NCBI GenBank assembly: GCA_964584665.1 | Contig: CAZPAO010000007.1 | Coordinates: 1 to 64,000 of the forward strand | Direction of reading: 5' to 3' | From: DASUBN01 sp964584665 | Lineage (GTDB): Bacteria; Pseudomonadota; Gammaproteobacteria; Natronospirales; REEB76 | DNA: 64,000 nucleotides | Shown: piece after piece, positions 33,799-44,063 of the stretch | Numbering within the stretch: position 1 is the stretch's first letter | Layout: each line of letters opens with the position of its first letter | Position numbers and translations under genes: made by a program | The notes under the pieces: model-generated | The model's database searches: none | What the model was told of the DNA's origin: nothing | Seen by the model: only the letters and a program-made list of their open reading frames with translations

Positions 33799-34647
33799 AT
33801 GTCCGCCCAGCTCATAGATGGAAAAGCCTTCGCTGCCGGGCTCCGGCAGGACATCGGCCGCCGCGCCACCGCCCGGGACCGGGCGCCGGGCCTCGCGGTG
33901 GTGCTGGTGGGTGCAGACCCCGCCTCGCAGATCTATGTGCGCAATAAGCGCCAGGCCTGCGAGGAAGCGGGCTTCATCTCCAAAGCCTATGACCTGCCGA
34001 CCGAGACCCCCGAGGCCAAGCTCCTCGGTCTCATCGATGAGCTGAATGCCGACCCGGCCATAGACGGCATCCTGGTGCAGCTGCCCCTGCCCGCGCATAT
34101 CCACACCGAACAGGTCATCGAGCGCATCCGCCCCGACAAGGACGTGGATGGCTTCCACCCCTACAACCTCGGTCGTCTGGCCCAGCGCATCCCGAAGCTC
34201 CGTCCCTGCACGCCCTACGGGATCATCAAGCTCCTGGAGCACTACGGCGAGAAGTTCTACGGCCGCAATGCGGTGGTGGTGGGCGCCTCCAACATCGTCG
34301 GCCGCCCCATGGCGCTGGAACTGCTGCTCATGGGGGCGACGGTGACGGTCTGTCACCGTTTCACCGAACATACCGACCGGCACGTGGCTGAGGCGGACAT
34401 CCTGGTGGTGGCGGTAGGCAAGCCGGGGCTGGTGAAGGGTGCCTGGGTGAAACCCGGAGCGACGGTCATAGACGTAGGCGTGAATCGCATGCCGGACGGC
34501 AAGCTCCGGGGCGATGTGGAGTTCGAAGCGGCCCGCAAGCGCGCGGCCCTCATCACACCGGTGCCGGGGGGCGTCGGCCCCATGACCGTCACGATGCTAT
34601 TGGCGAATACCCTGACGGCCGCTGAAGAGCACGACAAGAAACGCTGA
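33799..34647 (+). CDS. folD: Methylenetetrahydrofolate dehydrogenase / methenyltetrahydrofolate cyclohydrolase
   Basis: A bifunctional enzyme of one-carbon metabolism (5,10-methylene- to 10-formyl-tetrahydrofolate). 282 residues. The folate-site Lys lies in YVRNKRQACEEAG, with DGILVQLPLPAH, the Rossmann segment VVVGASNIVGRPMALELL and the C-terminal TPVPGGVGPMTVTML. The ATG at 33799 gives the standard N-terminus MSAQLIDGKAFA; upstream codons run through the tRNA cluster and are not coding. It is divergent from the tRNA-Pro promoter. Its stop codon directly abuts that of cysS on the other strand. Confidence 0.96.
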   Translation: MSAQLIDGKAFAAGLRQDIGRRATARDRAPGLAVVLVGADPASQIYVRNKRQACEEAGFISKAYDLPTETPEAKLLGLIDELNADPAIDGILVQLPLPAHIHTEQVIERIRPDKDVDGFHPYNLGRLAQRIPKLRPCTPYGIIKLLEHYGEKFYGRNAVVVGASNIVGRPMALELLLMGATVTVCHRFTEHTDRHVAEADILVVAVGKPGLVKGAWVKPGATVIDVGVNRMPDGKLRGDVEFEAARKRAALITPVPGGVGPMTVTMLLANTLTAAEEHDKKR

Positions 34648-36033
34648 TCACTTCCGCCGCCAGGTGGTCCCACCGGCGCCATCCTCGATCACTATCCCCG
34701 CCGCATCAAGTTCGCCTCTCAAGCGGTCCGCTTCCTTCCAGTCCTTGTTCGCCCGCGCGGCCTTGCGCGCAGCGATGAGCTTCTCGACTTCTTCCGCCGC
34801 GAGACCCTCGCCCTTCTCGGCTCCGGCTTGCAGATACACATCCGGGTCTGATTCCAGCAGGCCCAGCAGGCCGCCCAACTCCTTGAGCAGGGCCGCGAGG
34901 GAGGCCGCCTCGGCGGGCTTGGTCTCCCGCAAGGTGTTCACTTCCCGGGCGAGGTCGAACAGCACGCTGATGGCGATGGGCGTGTTGAAGTCGTCATCCA
35001 TCGCCTCGGCGAACCGCTTCCGATAGGCGCTGTCTTTCGGCGCCATCGCTTCCGGCATCTTGCGCAGGGCGATGTAGAGTCGCCCCAAGGCCGCGCGGGC
35101 CTGGTCCAGCTGCGCATCGGAGTAGTTGAGGGGGCTGCGGTAGTGGCTGCTGATGATGAAGTAGCGCACCACTTCCGCCGGGTAGAGCTTCAGCACGTCC
35201 CGCACGGTGAAGAAGTTGCCCAGGGACTTGGACATCTTCTCGTCGTCCACATTGACGAAGCCGTTGTGCATCCACAGGTTCACGAAGTGCTTGCCGGTGG
35301 CGCCTTCTGACTGGGCGATCTCGTTCTCGTGGTGCGGGAACTGCAGGTCCATGCCGCCACCGTGGATGTCGAAGGTGTCCCCCAAGGCCACGGTGGACAT
35401 GGCGGAGCACTCGATGTGCCAGCCGGGCCGGCCCGGACCCCAGGGCGAAGGCCAGGAAGGTTCACCGGGCTTGGCGCTCTTCCAAAGCACGAAATCCAGG
35501 GGATCGCGTTTGGCGGTGTCCACGTCCACCCGCTCGCCAGCGCGCAGGTCCTCCAGGTGCTTGCCGGAGAGCTGCCCGTAATCCTTGAATTTCGAGACCG
35601 CGTAGAACACGTCTCCGTCACTGCCCTGGTAGGCATGGCCGTTGGCCACCAGCTTGCCGATCATGGCCACCATGGCCTCGATGGATCCGGTGGCCTTGGG
35701 TTCGACGTCCGGCGGCAGCACCTTCAGGGCCCGCTCATCCTCATGGATGTAATCGATGAAGCGCTGGGTGAGGACCTGCATGCTCTCGCCGTTCTCGGCG
35801 GCACGCTTGATGATCTTGTCGTCGATGTCCGTGATGTTGCGCACGTAGGTGAGCTTGTAGCCCGAGGCCCGGAGCCAGCGCGCCACCATGTCGAAGGCCA
35901 CCAGCATGCGCGCATGCCCTATGTGCATGTGGTCATAGACCGTGAGTCCGCAGACGTACATGCGCGCCTCGTTCGGGCGCATGGGCGTGAAGGGCTCTTT
36001 CTTGCGGCTTAGGGAGTTGTATATCTCGAGCAT
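34648..36033 (-). CDS. cysS: Cysteine--tRNA ligase
   Basis: Class I synthetase charging tRNA-Cys. 461 residues, normal. The HIGH motif is HIGHARMLVAFD and the KMSKS motif DEKMSKSLGNFF; zinc ligands are in MYVCGLTVYD, HIECSAMS and the HHENE segment. It lies 18 bases downstream of gltX2 on the same strand. The pair of cysS with a second gltX recurs in related bacteria. Confidence 0.97.
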   Translation of the reverse strand: MLEIYNSLSRKKEPFTPMRPNEARMYVCGLTVYDHMHIGHARMLVAFDMVARWLRASGYKLTYVRNITDIDDKIIKRAAENGESMQVLTQRFIDYIHEDERALKVLPPDVEPKATGSIEAMVAMIGKLVANGHAYQGSDGDVFYAVSKFKDYGQLSGKHLEDLRAGERVDVDTAKRDPLDFVLWKSAKPGEPSWPSPWGPGRPGWHIECSAMSTVALGDTFDIHGGGMDLQFPHHENEIAQSEGATGKHFVNLWMHNGFVNVDDEKMSKSLGNFFTVRDVLKLYPAEVVRYFIISSHYRSPLNYSDAQLDQARAALGRLYIALRKMPEAMAPKDSAYRKRFAEAMDDDFNTPIAISVLFDLAREVNTLRETKPAEAASLAALLKELGGLLGLLESDPDVYLQAGAEKGEGLAAEEVEKLIAARKAARANKDWKEADRLRGELDAAGIVIEDGAGGTTWRRK

Positions 36034-36051
36034 AGAGGGCTGCTACTGAGT

Positions 36052-37461
36052 TTAGGTGTTGAGGGCGCGGTTGAATCGGGCTTCGACCAGCTTCGGGTCC
36101 ATCAGCTTCCAGAGCCGCTCCATCTCCGGGCCGTCCAGGCGTCCGGTGAGGGCCGCCCGCAGGGGCTGGTAGAGGCCCTTGCCGGACTGGCCGGTGGCGG
36201 CGCTCACCGCCTTGGCGAAGGGTTTGAACTCAGGCTGAGGCTGGCGCAGCACGTCCAGCACCGACTGGAAGAAGCCCGGGGCAGCGTGACGGAGGGCATC
36301 CTGTGCCTCATCGATGGCAACCGGATCGCCATAGACCACCGTTGCCCATTCGACGGCCTGCGCCGGCCTCGTGATATTGCCACGCACCGCTTCGACGAAG
36401 ACCTTCCTGGCATGGGCCGGGACGAGCGATCCCATCTCCTGGCGGCTGCCGACCATCCAATCCCACAACCGGTCATCCTTCGCACGCCGTATCGCCTCTC
36501 CCTGCCAGTGGTCAAGCTGGGTGTGGTCGAAGTGGGCCGGCGAATGGCCGAGATGGCTCACATCGAAACCCTGGGCGAGTGCCGCGAGATCCGTGAAGGC
36601 ATTGTCCGGGTAGGTGTGCCCCAGGCGCGCGAGATAGTTGAGCAGGGCTTCCGGCAAGACGCCTTCCGCGCGCAGTTCCCGCAGGCTGCCGCCGCCTTCG
36701 CGCTTGGAGAGCGGCGCTCCGCCCTGCCCGACGATCAGCGAGAGGTGCGCGTACTGAGGTGCCTTCAGGCCGAGGGCTTCCAAGAGCAGTATCTGGCGCG
36801 GCGTGTTGGCGAGATGGTCCTCGCCGCGCAGCACATGGGTCACGTCCATGAGCGCATCGTCCAAGGCATTGCTGAAGAAGAATGCGGGGCTGCCGTCAGC
36901 CCGGCGGATGATGAAGTCGCCGATGTCGTGGTGGGCGAAAGCCTGGCGGCCGCGCACGAGATCGATGAATACCGTCTCGCCCTGCTCCGGCACGCGGAAC
37001 CGCAGCGCCGGCTTCAGACCCCTGGCGATGCGGGCTTCGATCTCGGCCGTGCCGAACTTGGCGCAGGTGCCGGCATAACGCGGCGGCCTGCCTGCCGCGA
37101 GCTGCGTCTTGCGGGAGACTTCCAGTTCGGTGGCGGTGCAGAAGCAGGGATAGACCCGGCCCTGGGCGGCCAGACGTTCCATGTGCTCGTCATAGAGAGC
37201 GGTGCGCTCGGACTGGCGATAAGGTCCCTTGGGTCCGCCCACATCCGGGCCTTCCTGCCAACGCAACCCGAGCCAGACCAGGTCCGCCCTCAACGCGTCT
37301 TCATGCGCTCGCTGAGAACGGGCCGCATCCGTATCCTCGATGCGCAGCACGAAGGCGCCGCCGTCCCGCGCCGCCAACAGCGCCGAGAACAGCGCCGTGC
37401 GGGCGTTGCCCACGTGGATCTCGCCGGTGGGGCTGGGTGCGAATCGGGTACGGGTGACCAT
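36052..37461 (-). CDS. gltX2: Glutamyl-tRNA synthetase 2 (paralogue)
   Basis: A second class I glutamyl-tRNA synthetase of 469 residues, divergent from the copy at 13407-14810. The HIGH-type motif is IHVGNARTALF, the KMSKS-type loop PLSKREGGGSL is less canonical, and a zinc-type CFCTATE ... C segment is retained. In bacteria without GlnRS, such as Helicobacter and Acidithiobacillus, a second GluRS charges tRNA-Gln and GatCAB converts the product. That is a likely role here, but the anticodon-binding specificity cannot be read reliably by eye. It sits directly upstream of cysS. Confidence 0.9.
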   Translation of the reverse strand: MVTRTRFAPSPTGEIHVGNARTALFSALLAARDGGAFVLRIEDTDAARSQRAHEDALRADLVWLGLRWQEGPDVGGPKGPYRQSERTALYDEHMERLAAQGRVYPCFCTATELEVSRKTQLAAGRPPRYAGTCAKFGTAEIEARIARGLKPALRFRVPEQGETVFIDLVRGRQAFAHHDIGDFIIRRADGSPAFFFSNALDDALMDVTHVLRGEDHLANTPRQILLLEALGLKAPQYAHLSLIVGQGGAPLSKREGGGSLRELRAEGVLPEALLNYLARLGHTYPDNAFTDLAALAQGFDVSHLGHSPAHFDHTQLDHWQGEAIRRAKDDRLWDWMVGSRQEMGSLVPAHARKVFVEAVRGNITRPAQAVEWATVVYGDPVAIDEAQDALRHAAPGFFQSVLDVLRQPQPEFKPFAKAVSAATGQSGKGLYQPLRAALTGRLDGPEMERLWKLMDPKLVEARFNRALNT

Positions 37462-37550
37462 AGGGCCGGCATTTTATCAGGCGGGGGCGGGAAGTCCGGG
37501 GTCCGGGACATTTTAGGTATGATTGGGCATCACCCGTCCTGGAGTCCGCC

Positions 37551-38318
37551 ATGCGTGCATCGCTCACCGGTCTGCTGATCTTGGCCCTCACCGCCTGCAG
37601 CCAGGCGCCGGTCCAACCCGCAGCGGCTGCTTCCTCCCAGGCTGCCTCTTCACCGGCCGCCGCCCAGCCGGCAGCCCCTGCCGCCGCCCAGAGCGCACCG
37701 GTGGCCGCGTGCCCGCCGCCGCCCCCGCCGCAGCTCTACATGCTCCCGCCGGCGGTGCTACACCGGGTACCGGCGGATGAGAAGCACCGCCTGGTGAAGA
37801 TCGAGACCAACCTGGGCGACATGGTGGTGCAGCTCGACGCCGAGCGCGCGCCGCTCACGGTCAAGAACTTCATCACTTACGTGAGCGAGCACTTCTACGA
37901 CAACAGCGGGTTCTACCGCGTGATCCCCGGCTTCGTGATCCAGGGCGGCGATTACACCCCGGACCTCAAGTACCACAAGCCCAAGCATCCCCCGATCCCC
38001 AACGAGTCAGGCAACGGCCTGAGCAACCAGCCGGGCGCCATCGGCATGGGCACGGATGCCAACCCCCACAGCGCCCAAGCCGCGTTCTACATAAACCTGG
38101 CGGACAACCGCAAGCTCGATCCCCGCGCGGACCGCTGGGGCTACACGGTGTTCGGCCAGGTGGTGGAAGGCATGGACGTGGTGAACAAGATCGCGGCCGT
38201 GAAGACCCACTCGGTGACGCTGGATGACAAGTACCACGAGAAGTTCGATGACGTGCCGACGGAACCCATGCGCATCCTCAAGGTGACCCTGCTGCCGCTG
38301 GATGCCGCCAACCCGTGA
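37551..38318 (+). CDS. Cyclophilin-type peptidyl-prolyl isomerase lipoprotein
   Basis: A 255-residue protein with a lipoprotein signal (lipobox LTAC, Ser at +2, suggesting outer-membrane sorting), an Ala/Pro/Gln-rich linker to about residue 75 and a cyclophilin domain at about 80-245 (FYDNSGFYRVIPGFVIQGGD, AQAAFYINLADN, WGYTVFGQVVEGMDVV). The catalytic Arg is in FYRVIPGF. Common proteobacterial homologues PpiA/PpiB are soluble, so a lipid-anchored form is unusual. GGAG stands 6 bases before the ATG. It overlaps lpxH by 4 bases (GTGA). Confidence 0.88.
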   Translation: MRASLTGLLILALTACSQAPVQPAAAASSQAASSPAAAQPAAPAAAQSAPVAACPPPPPPQLYMLPPAVLHRVPADEKHRLVKIETNLGDMVVQLDAERAPLTVKNFITYVSEHFYDNSGFYRVIPGFVIQGGDYTPDLKYHKPKHPPIPNESGNGLSNQPGAIGMGTDANPHSAQAAFYINLADNRKLDPRADRWGYTVFGQVVEGMDVVNKIAAVKTHSVTLDDKYHEKFDDVPTEPMRILKVTLLPLDAANP

Positions 38319-39058
38319 CCACGCTGCTCATCTCCGACCTGCACCTGGACGGGTCGCGGCCGGAGATCACTGACCAGTTCCTGAAGCTCCTGCGGGAGGA
38401 TGCGCGGCGGGCGCAGGCGCTCTACATCCTGGGTGATTTCTTCGAGGCCTGGATCGGCGACGACGATGATGACGAGCATGCGGCGCTGGTGATGGCGGCC
38501 CTGCGTGGAGCCACCCGTGCCGGGCTACCCATCCACCTCATGCACGGCAACCGGGACTTCTTGATAGGCGATGGTTTCGTCGATCGCACGGGCGTCACGC
38601 TGCTCCAGGACCCGACGGTACTGGACCTCTATGGTACTCCCACGCTGCTGGCGCACGGAGACACCCTCTGCACCGACGATGCTGAATACCAGATGGTGCG
38701 GCGCATGCTGCGTGACCCGGCCTGGCAGAAGGAATACCTGGCCAAGTCCATCGCCGAGCGGCGGGCCATCGCCGCCGCCGCCCGCGCCCAGAGCAAGGCC
38801 CATACCGCCGCGAAGGCCGAATACATCATGGATGTGAACCAGAAGGCAGTGGAAGCCGCCATGACGAAGCACGGCGTCACCCGCCTCATCCACGGCCACA
38901 CACACCGGCCAGCGGTCCACCGATTCAAATCGGCAGACGGCAGGGCTATGGAGCGCGTCGTGCTGGGGGACTGGTACGACCAGTCCAGCAAGCTCAGTTG
39001 GGATAAAGATGGCGGGATGCTCTCGGACGTACGCGTATCCGAGGGGAAAGCCGACTAG
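38315..39058 (+). CDS. lpxH: UDP-2,3-diacylglucosamine diphosphatase
   Basis: The lipid A pathway step from UDP-diacylglucosamine to lipid X. A 247-residue metallophosphoesterase with the LpxH motifs SDLHLDG, GDFFEAWIGDD, MHGNRDFLIG, AHGDTLCTDD and HGHTHRP. The GTG at 38315 overlaps the stop of the cyclophilin gene, so translation is coupled. ppiB-lpxH order is also found in Escherichia coli. It implies a normal lipopolysaccharide-bearing outer membrane. The end overlaps miaE tail to tail at a CTAG. Confidence 0.95.
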   Translation: MTTLLISDLHLDGSRPEITDQFLKLLREDARRAQALYILGDFFEAWIGDDDDDEHAALVMAALRGATRAGLPIHLMHGNRDFLIGDGFVDRTGVTLLQDPTVLDLYGTPTLLAHGDTLCTDDAEYQMVRRMLRDPAWQKEYLAKSIAERRAIAAAARAQSKAHTAAKAEYIMDVNQKAVEAAMTKHGVTRLIHGHTHRPAVHRFKSADGRAMERVVLGDWYDQSSKLSWDKDGGMLSDVRVSEGKAD

Positions 39059-39669
39059 GCGGCTGCAGGAACTCCACTGTGAAACCTGAACTCTGAGTCC
39101 ACCGAGCCTATCAACTCCGCTTCCACCGGTCTGAAGATTTCGATCCGCTCCGCCACGTCCCCCGCACCGTACTTCTCGGCGAGACCGAGATACAGCCGGA
39201 AATGCCGCGCCTCCGCCGCATGCAGACCGCGATAGAAACCCGCCAGCTCCTCATCCAACACCGGCAGCAAGGCCTCGAAGCGCTCGCAGGAACGGGCCTC
39301 GATGAAAGCGCCGATCACCAGCAGGTCCGTGAGCCGCTGCGGTTCACTCTTGCGCAGCTGCTTGCGCAGCCCTTCCGCGTAGCGCGCCGCGGTGAGGGGC
39401 TGATAGGCGATGCCACGGGCGCGCATGATGCTCGTCACCTGCTCGAAATGCCGCAGCTCCTCCCGCGCGAGCTTCGACAGGGACTCCTGCAGCTCCGGCA
39501 GGCGTTCGCCGTAGCGGAACATGAGGTTGAGGGCCGTCGCCGCCGCCTTCTTCTCGCAGTTGGCGTGATCGATCAACAGCAGGGCCTGCTGGGCCCGCGC
39601 CGCTGCCACCCAGGGTTGGGGCGTGGGGCAGCCCAGCAGCTCGTGCACGGTAGCAGGCAAGGCAGCCAT
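39055..39669 (-). CDS. miaE: tRNA-(ms2io6A37) hydroxylase
   Basis: A di-iron enzyme that hydroxylates the isopentenyl group of ms2i6A at position 37 of tRNAs reading U-starting codons, using oxygen. 204 residues. Ferritin-like metal ligands are visible in HANCEKKAAATALNLMFRYG, REELRHFEQV, GAFIEARSCERFEAL and AAEARHFRLYL. The ATG at 39669 is chosen because MAALPATVHELLG fits the family N-terminus. It is 5 bases after ohr, on the same strand. Confidence 0.93.
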   Translation of the reverse strand: MAALPATVHELLGCPTPQPWVAAARAQQALLLIDHANCEKKAAATALNLMFRYGERLPELQESLSKLAREELRHFEQVTSIMRARGIAYQPLTAARYAEGLRKQLRKSEPQRLTDLLVIGAFIEARSCERFEALLPVLDEELAGFYRGLHAAEARHFRLYLGLAEKYGAGDVAERIEIFRPVEAELIGSVDSEFRFHSGVPAAA

Positions 39670-39674
39670 GATCT

Positions 39675-40091
39675 TCAGTCCACCACCAGCTTCACTTCGA
39701 TGTTGCCGCGGGTGGCCCGGGAATAAGGGCACACCTGATGGGCTTCCTCCAGGAGCTTCTGCGCCTCAGCCTTGTCCACTCCTGGCAGCACGCCGTGCAG
39801 CTCCACCGAGAGGTCGAACTGGCTCTCGCCAGTCTTGTTCAGCGTGACGTGCGCGGTGAGGCTCACGTCCTTGAGAGTCACCTTGCTGCGCCGCGCCACC
39901 AGCGCGAGCGCACTCTCGAAGCAGGCTGCATAGCCCGCGGCGAAGAGCTGCTCTGGGTTGGTGCCGGCGCCACCCGGGCCGCCCATGGACTTCGGGATAC
40001 GCAGGTCGACATCGAGGATGCCGTCAGAGGAACGGGCATGGCCTTCGCGGCCGCCCTTGGCGGTGGCTACAGCGGTATAGAGTGCTTGCAT
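39675..40091 (-). CDS. ohr: Organic hydroperoxide resistance protein (Ohr/OsmC family)
   Basis: A thiol peroxidase reducing organic hydroperoxides, 138 residues. The reactive and resolving cysteines are C57 (AAGYAACFESAL) and C121 (VCPYSRATRGN), which is the Ohr rather than OsmC pattern. The typical N-terminus MQALYTAVATAKGGREG is present, with GGAGG before the ATG. It usually acts with lipoylated proteins as reductant. No OhrR regulator is in the window. It lies between the DsbA-like gene and miaE. Confidence 0.93.
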   Translation of the reverse strand: MQALYTAVATAKGGREGHARSSDGILDVDLRIPKSMGGPGGAGTNPEQLFAAGYAACFESALALVARRSKVTLKDVSLTAHVTLNKTGESQFDLSVELHGVLPGVDKAEAQKLLEEAHQVCPYSRATRGNIEVKLVVD

Positions 40092-40106
40092 GGGATCCTC
40101 CTTGGA

Positions 40107-40646
40107 TCAGCGGCGGTCCACCGCCGCGTGGATGTGTTTGAACACGGTATCCATCCCCGCCGAGGCGTCCACCATGGCGCCGTTGAGATAGAAGGTCGGG
40201 GTGCCGCGCACGCCGCTGCGCTTGCCGCCAGCCACGTGCTCCTGCACCCGTTGCAGGTAGATGTGGTCGTCCAGCTCGGCCTTATAGCGGACCATGTCCA
40301 GGCCGATCTCGCCGGCGAAGCGGTGCAGGTGCTTCTCATCCAGCTGGCCCGGATGCTCGAAGAGCTTGGCATGCATCTCCCAGAATTTTCCCTGGGCCCC
40401 CGCGATCTCGGATACCTCCGCCGCCAGCTCGGCATGCGGGTGCACTTCCGTCAGCGGGAAATGCCGGTAGACGAAGGCGATGCGGTTGCCGAAGTGCTGC
40501 ACGATCATCTGGGTGGCGGGATACACACGGCGGCAATCAGGGCATTCGAAATCGCCGTACTCCACCACCGCGACGGGCGCCGTGTGGGGTCCGCGCACAT
40601 GGTCGGTGGGTTGCACCGGCACGGCAAGATGGAAATGGTCGGTCAT
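40107..40646 (-). CDS. DsbA-family thioredoxin-like protein
   Basis: A 179-residue thioredoxin-4/DsbA-like protein. The active-site motif is CPDC in VEYGDFECPDCRRVYP, with the cis-Pro segment GVRGTPTFYLNG. It has no signal peptide, so it should act in the cytoplasm, unlike DsbA. The cytoplasmic relatives resemble the thioredoxin-like domain associated with NhaA-type or FrnE-type proteins. AGGAG lies 6 bases before the ATG. Its place next to ohr suggests a role in thiol or peroxide stress; that is inference. Confidence 0.85.
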   Translation of the reverse strand: MTDHFHLAVPVQPTDHVRGPHTAPVAVVEYGDFECPDCRRVYPATQMIVQHFGNRIAFVYRHFPLTEVHPHAELAAEVSEIAGAQGKFWEMHAKLFEHPGQLDEKHLHRFAGEIGLDMVRYKAELDDHIYLQRVQEHVAGGKRSGVRGTPTFYLNGAMVDASAGMDTVFKHIHAAVDRR

Positions 40647-40666
40647 CGCGGACTCCTCGATCTTCT

Positions 40667-41887
40667 TCAGGGTTTGTAGCCGATCACGAGATCCATGACG
40701 TTGCTGCCGGTGGGGCCGGTGTGCAGCAGGTCTCCGCTGCCTTCCAGGAACTCCGCCGCCGCGGCGCGCTCAAGGCAGCCGTCTGCATCGTAACCCGCAT
40801 CCCTCCCCCGCTCCAAACTCGAGCCATCCACCAGCGCACCCGCATCGTCGGTGGCACCGTCGCTGCCGTCGGTCCCGGCGCTGAGGAGGGATATGTCCGG
40901 CCAGCCGGTCAGGCTGCGCGCTGCCGCCAGCGCCAGATGCTGGTTGCGCCCGCCCTGCCCCGGATGCTCAGGCAGCTTCACCGTGGTCTCCCCGCCCCAG
41001 ACGTGCACACCCGGCTCCGCCGCGTGCAGGGTCTTGGCGATAACCTCGCCGCAGATGGCTGCATCCGTCGCCGGGAACACGCCGTGATTCCAAGCGGCCT
41101 GTCCCATGGCATGGGCTGCCGCCACCACGGCAGCCCGCGCTTGCCGGTTGGACGCGACGATGTGCGCCTCCAGGCCCGGCCTCGCAGGCACTGCATCTGT
41201 CTGCCAGGGCAGCGCCGCGAAGCGCGCCGGGATCTCAGGCAGGGGATCGGGCGCGGATGGCAGCAAGAGACCCGAGCCGATGTCAGACATGACATCCCCC
41301 GGCACGTCGGACATGAACAGTACGGTAGCCTGCCGCCCATCCAACCGTGCCGCCAGGCGTCCGCCCTTGATGCGGGAGAGCGCGGCGCGTATCCGGTTCA
41401 TGGCGCCGATGGGTAACCCGCCACCGATGAGCCAGAGGTTCAGTTGCCTCAGATCAGCGAGGGTGACGCCAGAAACCGGCGCTTCCACCAGACTGGAAGT
41501 GCCGCCGGAGATGAGGAACAGGAAAGTCGCATCCGGCGGCGCCCTCTCCAGGAAGAGCTGCAGGGCATTGCCGGCGGCGAGGCTCTGCTCATCGGGCAAG
41601 GGATGCCCTGCTTCCAGGGCCACGATGCGCGGATCGCGGTAGACCGCTTCTTCCAGATAGCCGTGGCGCGTCACCAGCAGACCGGACTGGAGCGACTCTC
41701 CCGCCGCATCCAGGACGCCCGCGGCCATGGCATCCGCAGCCTTGCCCAGCGCCACCAGATGGAACGGCCCGGGCATGGGATGGCGCTTGAGCCAGGCGCG
41801 CACGCAGGCTCGCCCATGCACGGCAGCCAGCGCCTGCCGGTACAGATCCAGGAGCATCCCTCGGGGGCTGGCGACCGGCTCGCGCAT
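40667..41887 (-). CDS. Glycerate 2-kinase (GckA / MOFRL family)
   Basis: 406 residues. The N-terminal DUF4147 domain has VALGKAADAMAAG and FLFLISGGTSSLVEAP; the C-terminal MOFRL domain has LSAGTDGSDGATDDAGALVDG, HTGPTGSNVMDLVI. The family phosphorylates glycerate to 2-phosphoglycerate and is often misnamed hydroxypyruvate reductase (TtuD). It is 15 bases downstream of purF on the same strand and may be co-transcribed. No other glycerate-pathway gene is nearby. Confidence 0.9.
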   Translation of the reverse strand: MREPVASPRGMLLDLYRQALAAVHGRACVRAWLKRHPMPGPFHLVALGKAADAMAAGVLDAAGESLQSGLLVTRHGYLEEAVYRDPRIVALEAGHPLPDEQSLAAGNALQLFLERAPPDATFLFLISGGTSSLVEAPVSGVTLADLRQLNLWLIGGGLPIGAMNRIRAALSRIKGGRLAARLDGRQATVLFMSDVPGDVMSDIGSGLLLPSAPDPLPEIPARFAALPWQTDAVPARPGLEAHIVASNRQARAAVVAAAHAMGQAAWNHGVFPATDAAICGEVIAKTLHAAEPGVHVWGGETTVKLPEHPGQGGRNQHLALAAARSLTGWPDISLLSAGTDGSDGATDDAGALVDGSSLERGRDAGYDADGCLERAAAAEFLEGSGDLLHTGPTGSNVMDLVIGYKP

Positions 41888-41901
41888 GGGACGCGCGTCC
41901 G

Positions 41902-43401
<1,500 letters not shown>

Positions 43402-43420
43402 GTGTGACCGCCTCGGGAGG

Positions 43421-43939
43421 TTAGAGACTGACCTTATCCACTTCTTGGACCGGAGCCGGTTGCAGCGGATGGAAATCCGGCACCGGCGCCACACGCCGCG
43501 CCACGTTCAGCAACGGCGTCGCATAGGGTATGAGCTTCGACTCGCGCCACCAGGGCGGCTGGGGCGAGAGCGCCACGCTGCCGAGCAGGATCAGCGCCGT
43601 GACCACCACCACGCCGCGCACCGCGCCGAACAAGGTGCCGAGGGAACGGTCCCCGGCGCTGGAGCCGGAACTCTCGACCAGCTTCTTGAGCAGCATGCCG
43701 ACGAGGGTGCTGACGATGAGCACGCCCACCAGGATCACGCCGTAGCCGGCCACCAGCCGGTCCGCGGGGTCCTTCACGAAAGTCAGTGCCGAACTGACCA
43801 CCGGTGCGTAGCGCACCGCCAGCCAGAAACCCAGCATCCACAAGAGCAGCGAGGCCACTTCGCGGAGGAACCCGCGCACGAGACCGAGGACGGCCGAGAC
43901 CAGGATGATGGCCAGGATGGCATAGTCGGCCGGAGTCAT
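43421..43939 (-). CDS. cvpA: CvpA family membrane protein
   Basis: A small inner-membrane protein, 172 residues with about four hydrophobic segments (ILAIILVSAVLGLVRGF; LLLWMLGFWLAV; ILVGVLIVSTLVGMLL; VVVVTALILLGSVAL). CvpA is linked to colicin V production and, in enteric bacteria, envelope stress; the biochemical role is unknown. An extended -10 promoter (TGGTAAAAT) lies about 43 bases upstream, so cvpA-purF can be transcribed separately from the SPOR gene. Confidence 0.92.
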   Translation of the reverse strand: MTPADYAILAIILVSAVLGLVRGFLREVASLLLWMLGFWLAVRYAPVVSSALTFVKDPADRLVAGYGVILVGVLIVSTLVGMLLKKLVESSGSSAGDRSLGTLFGAVRGVVVVTALILLGSVALSPQPPWWRESKLIPYATPLLNVARRVAPVPDFHPLQPAPVQEVDKVSL

Positions 43940-43981
43940 GGACGATCCGTGCGGCGTGCCGCAGTAACCGTTCGGATGCCT

Positions 43982-43990
43982 ATTTTACCA
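43982..43990 (-). promoter_or_regulatory. Extended -10 promoter for cvpA-purF
   Basis: The minus strand reads TGG-TAAAAT in the 124-base gap between the SPOR gene and cvpA. A TTGACG lies too close upstream to serve as its -35. The predicted leader is about 35 bases. Confidence 0.4.
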
Positions 43991-44063
43991 GAGGCGTCAA
44001 GCTCGTGCCCTGACAGTGCTTCGGGACCGCGGAAGGCTGCGATGCCATGCGCGGTGACGCCCA

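Noticed and set aside
43982..44063. PurR operator before cvpA-purF
   Set aside because: No sequence close to the ACGCAAACGTTTGCGT consensus is present in the gap upstream of cvpA.
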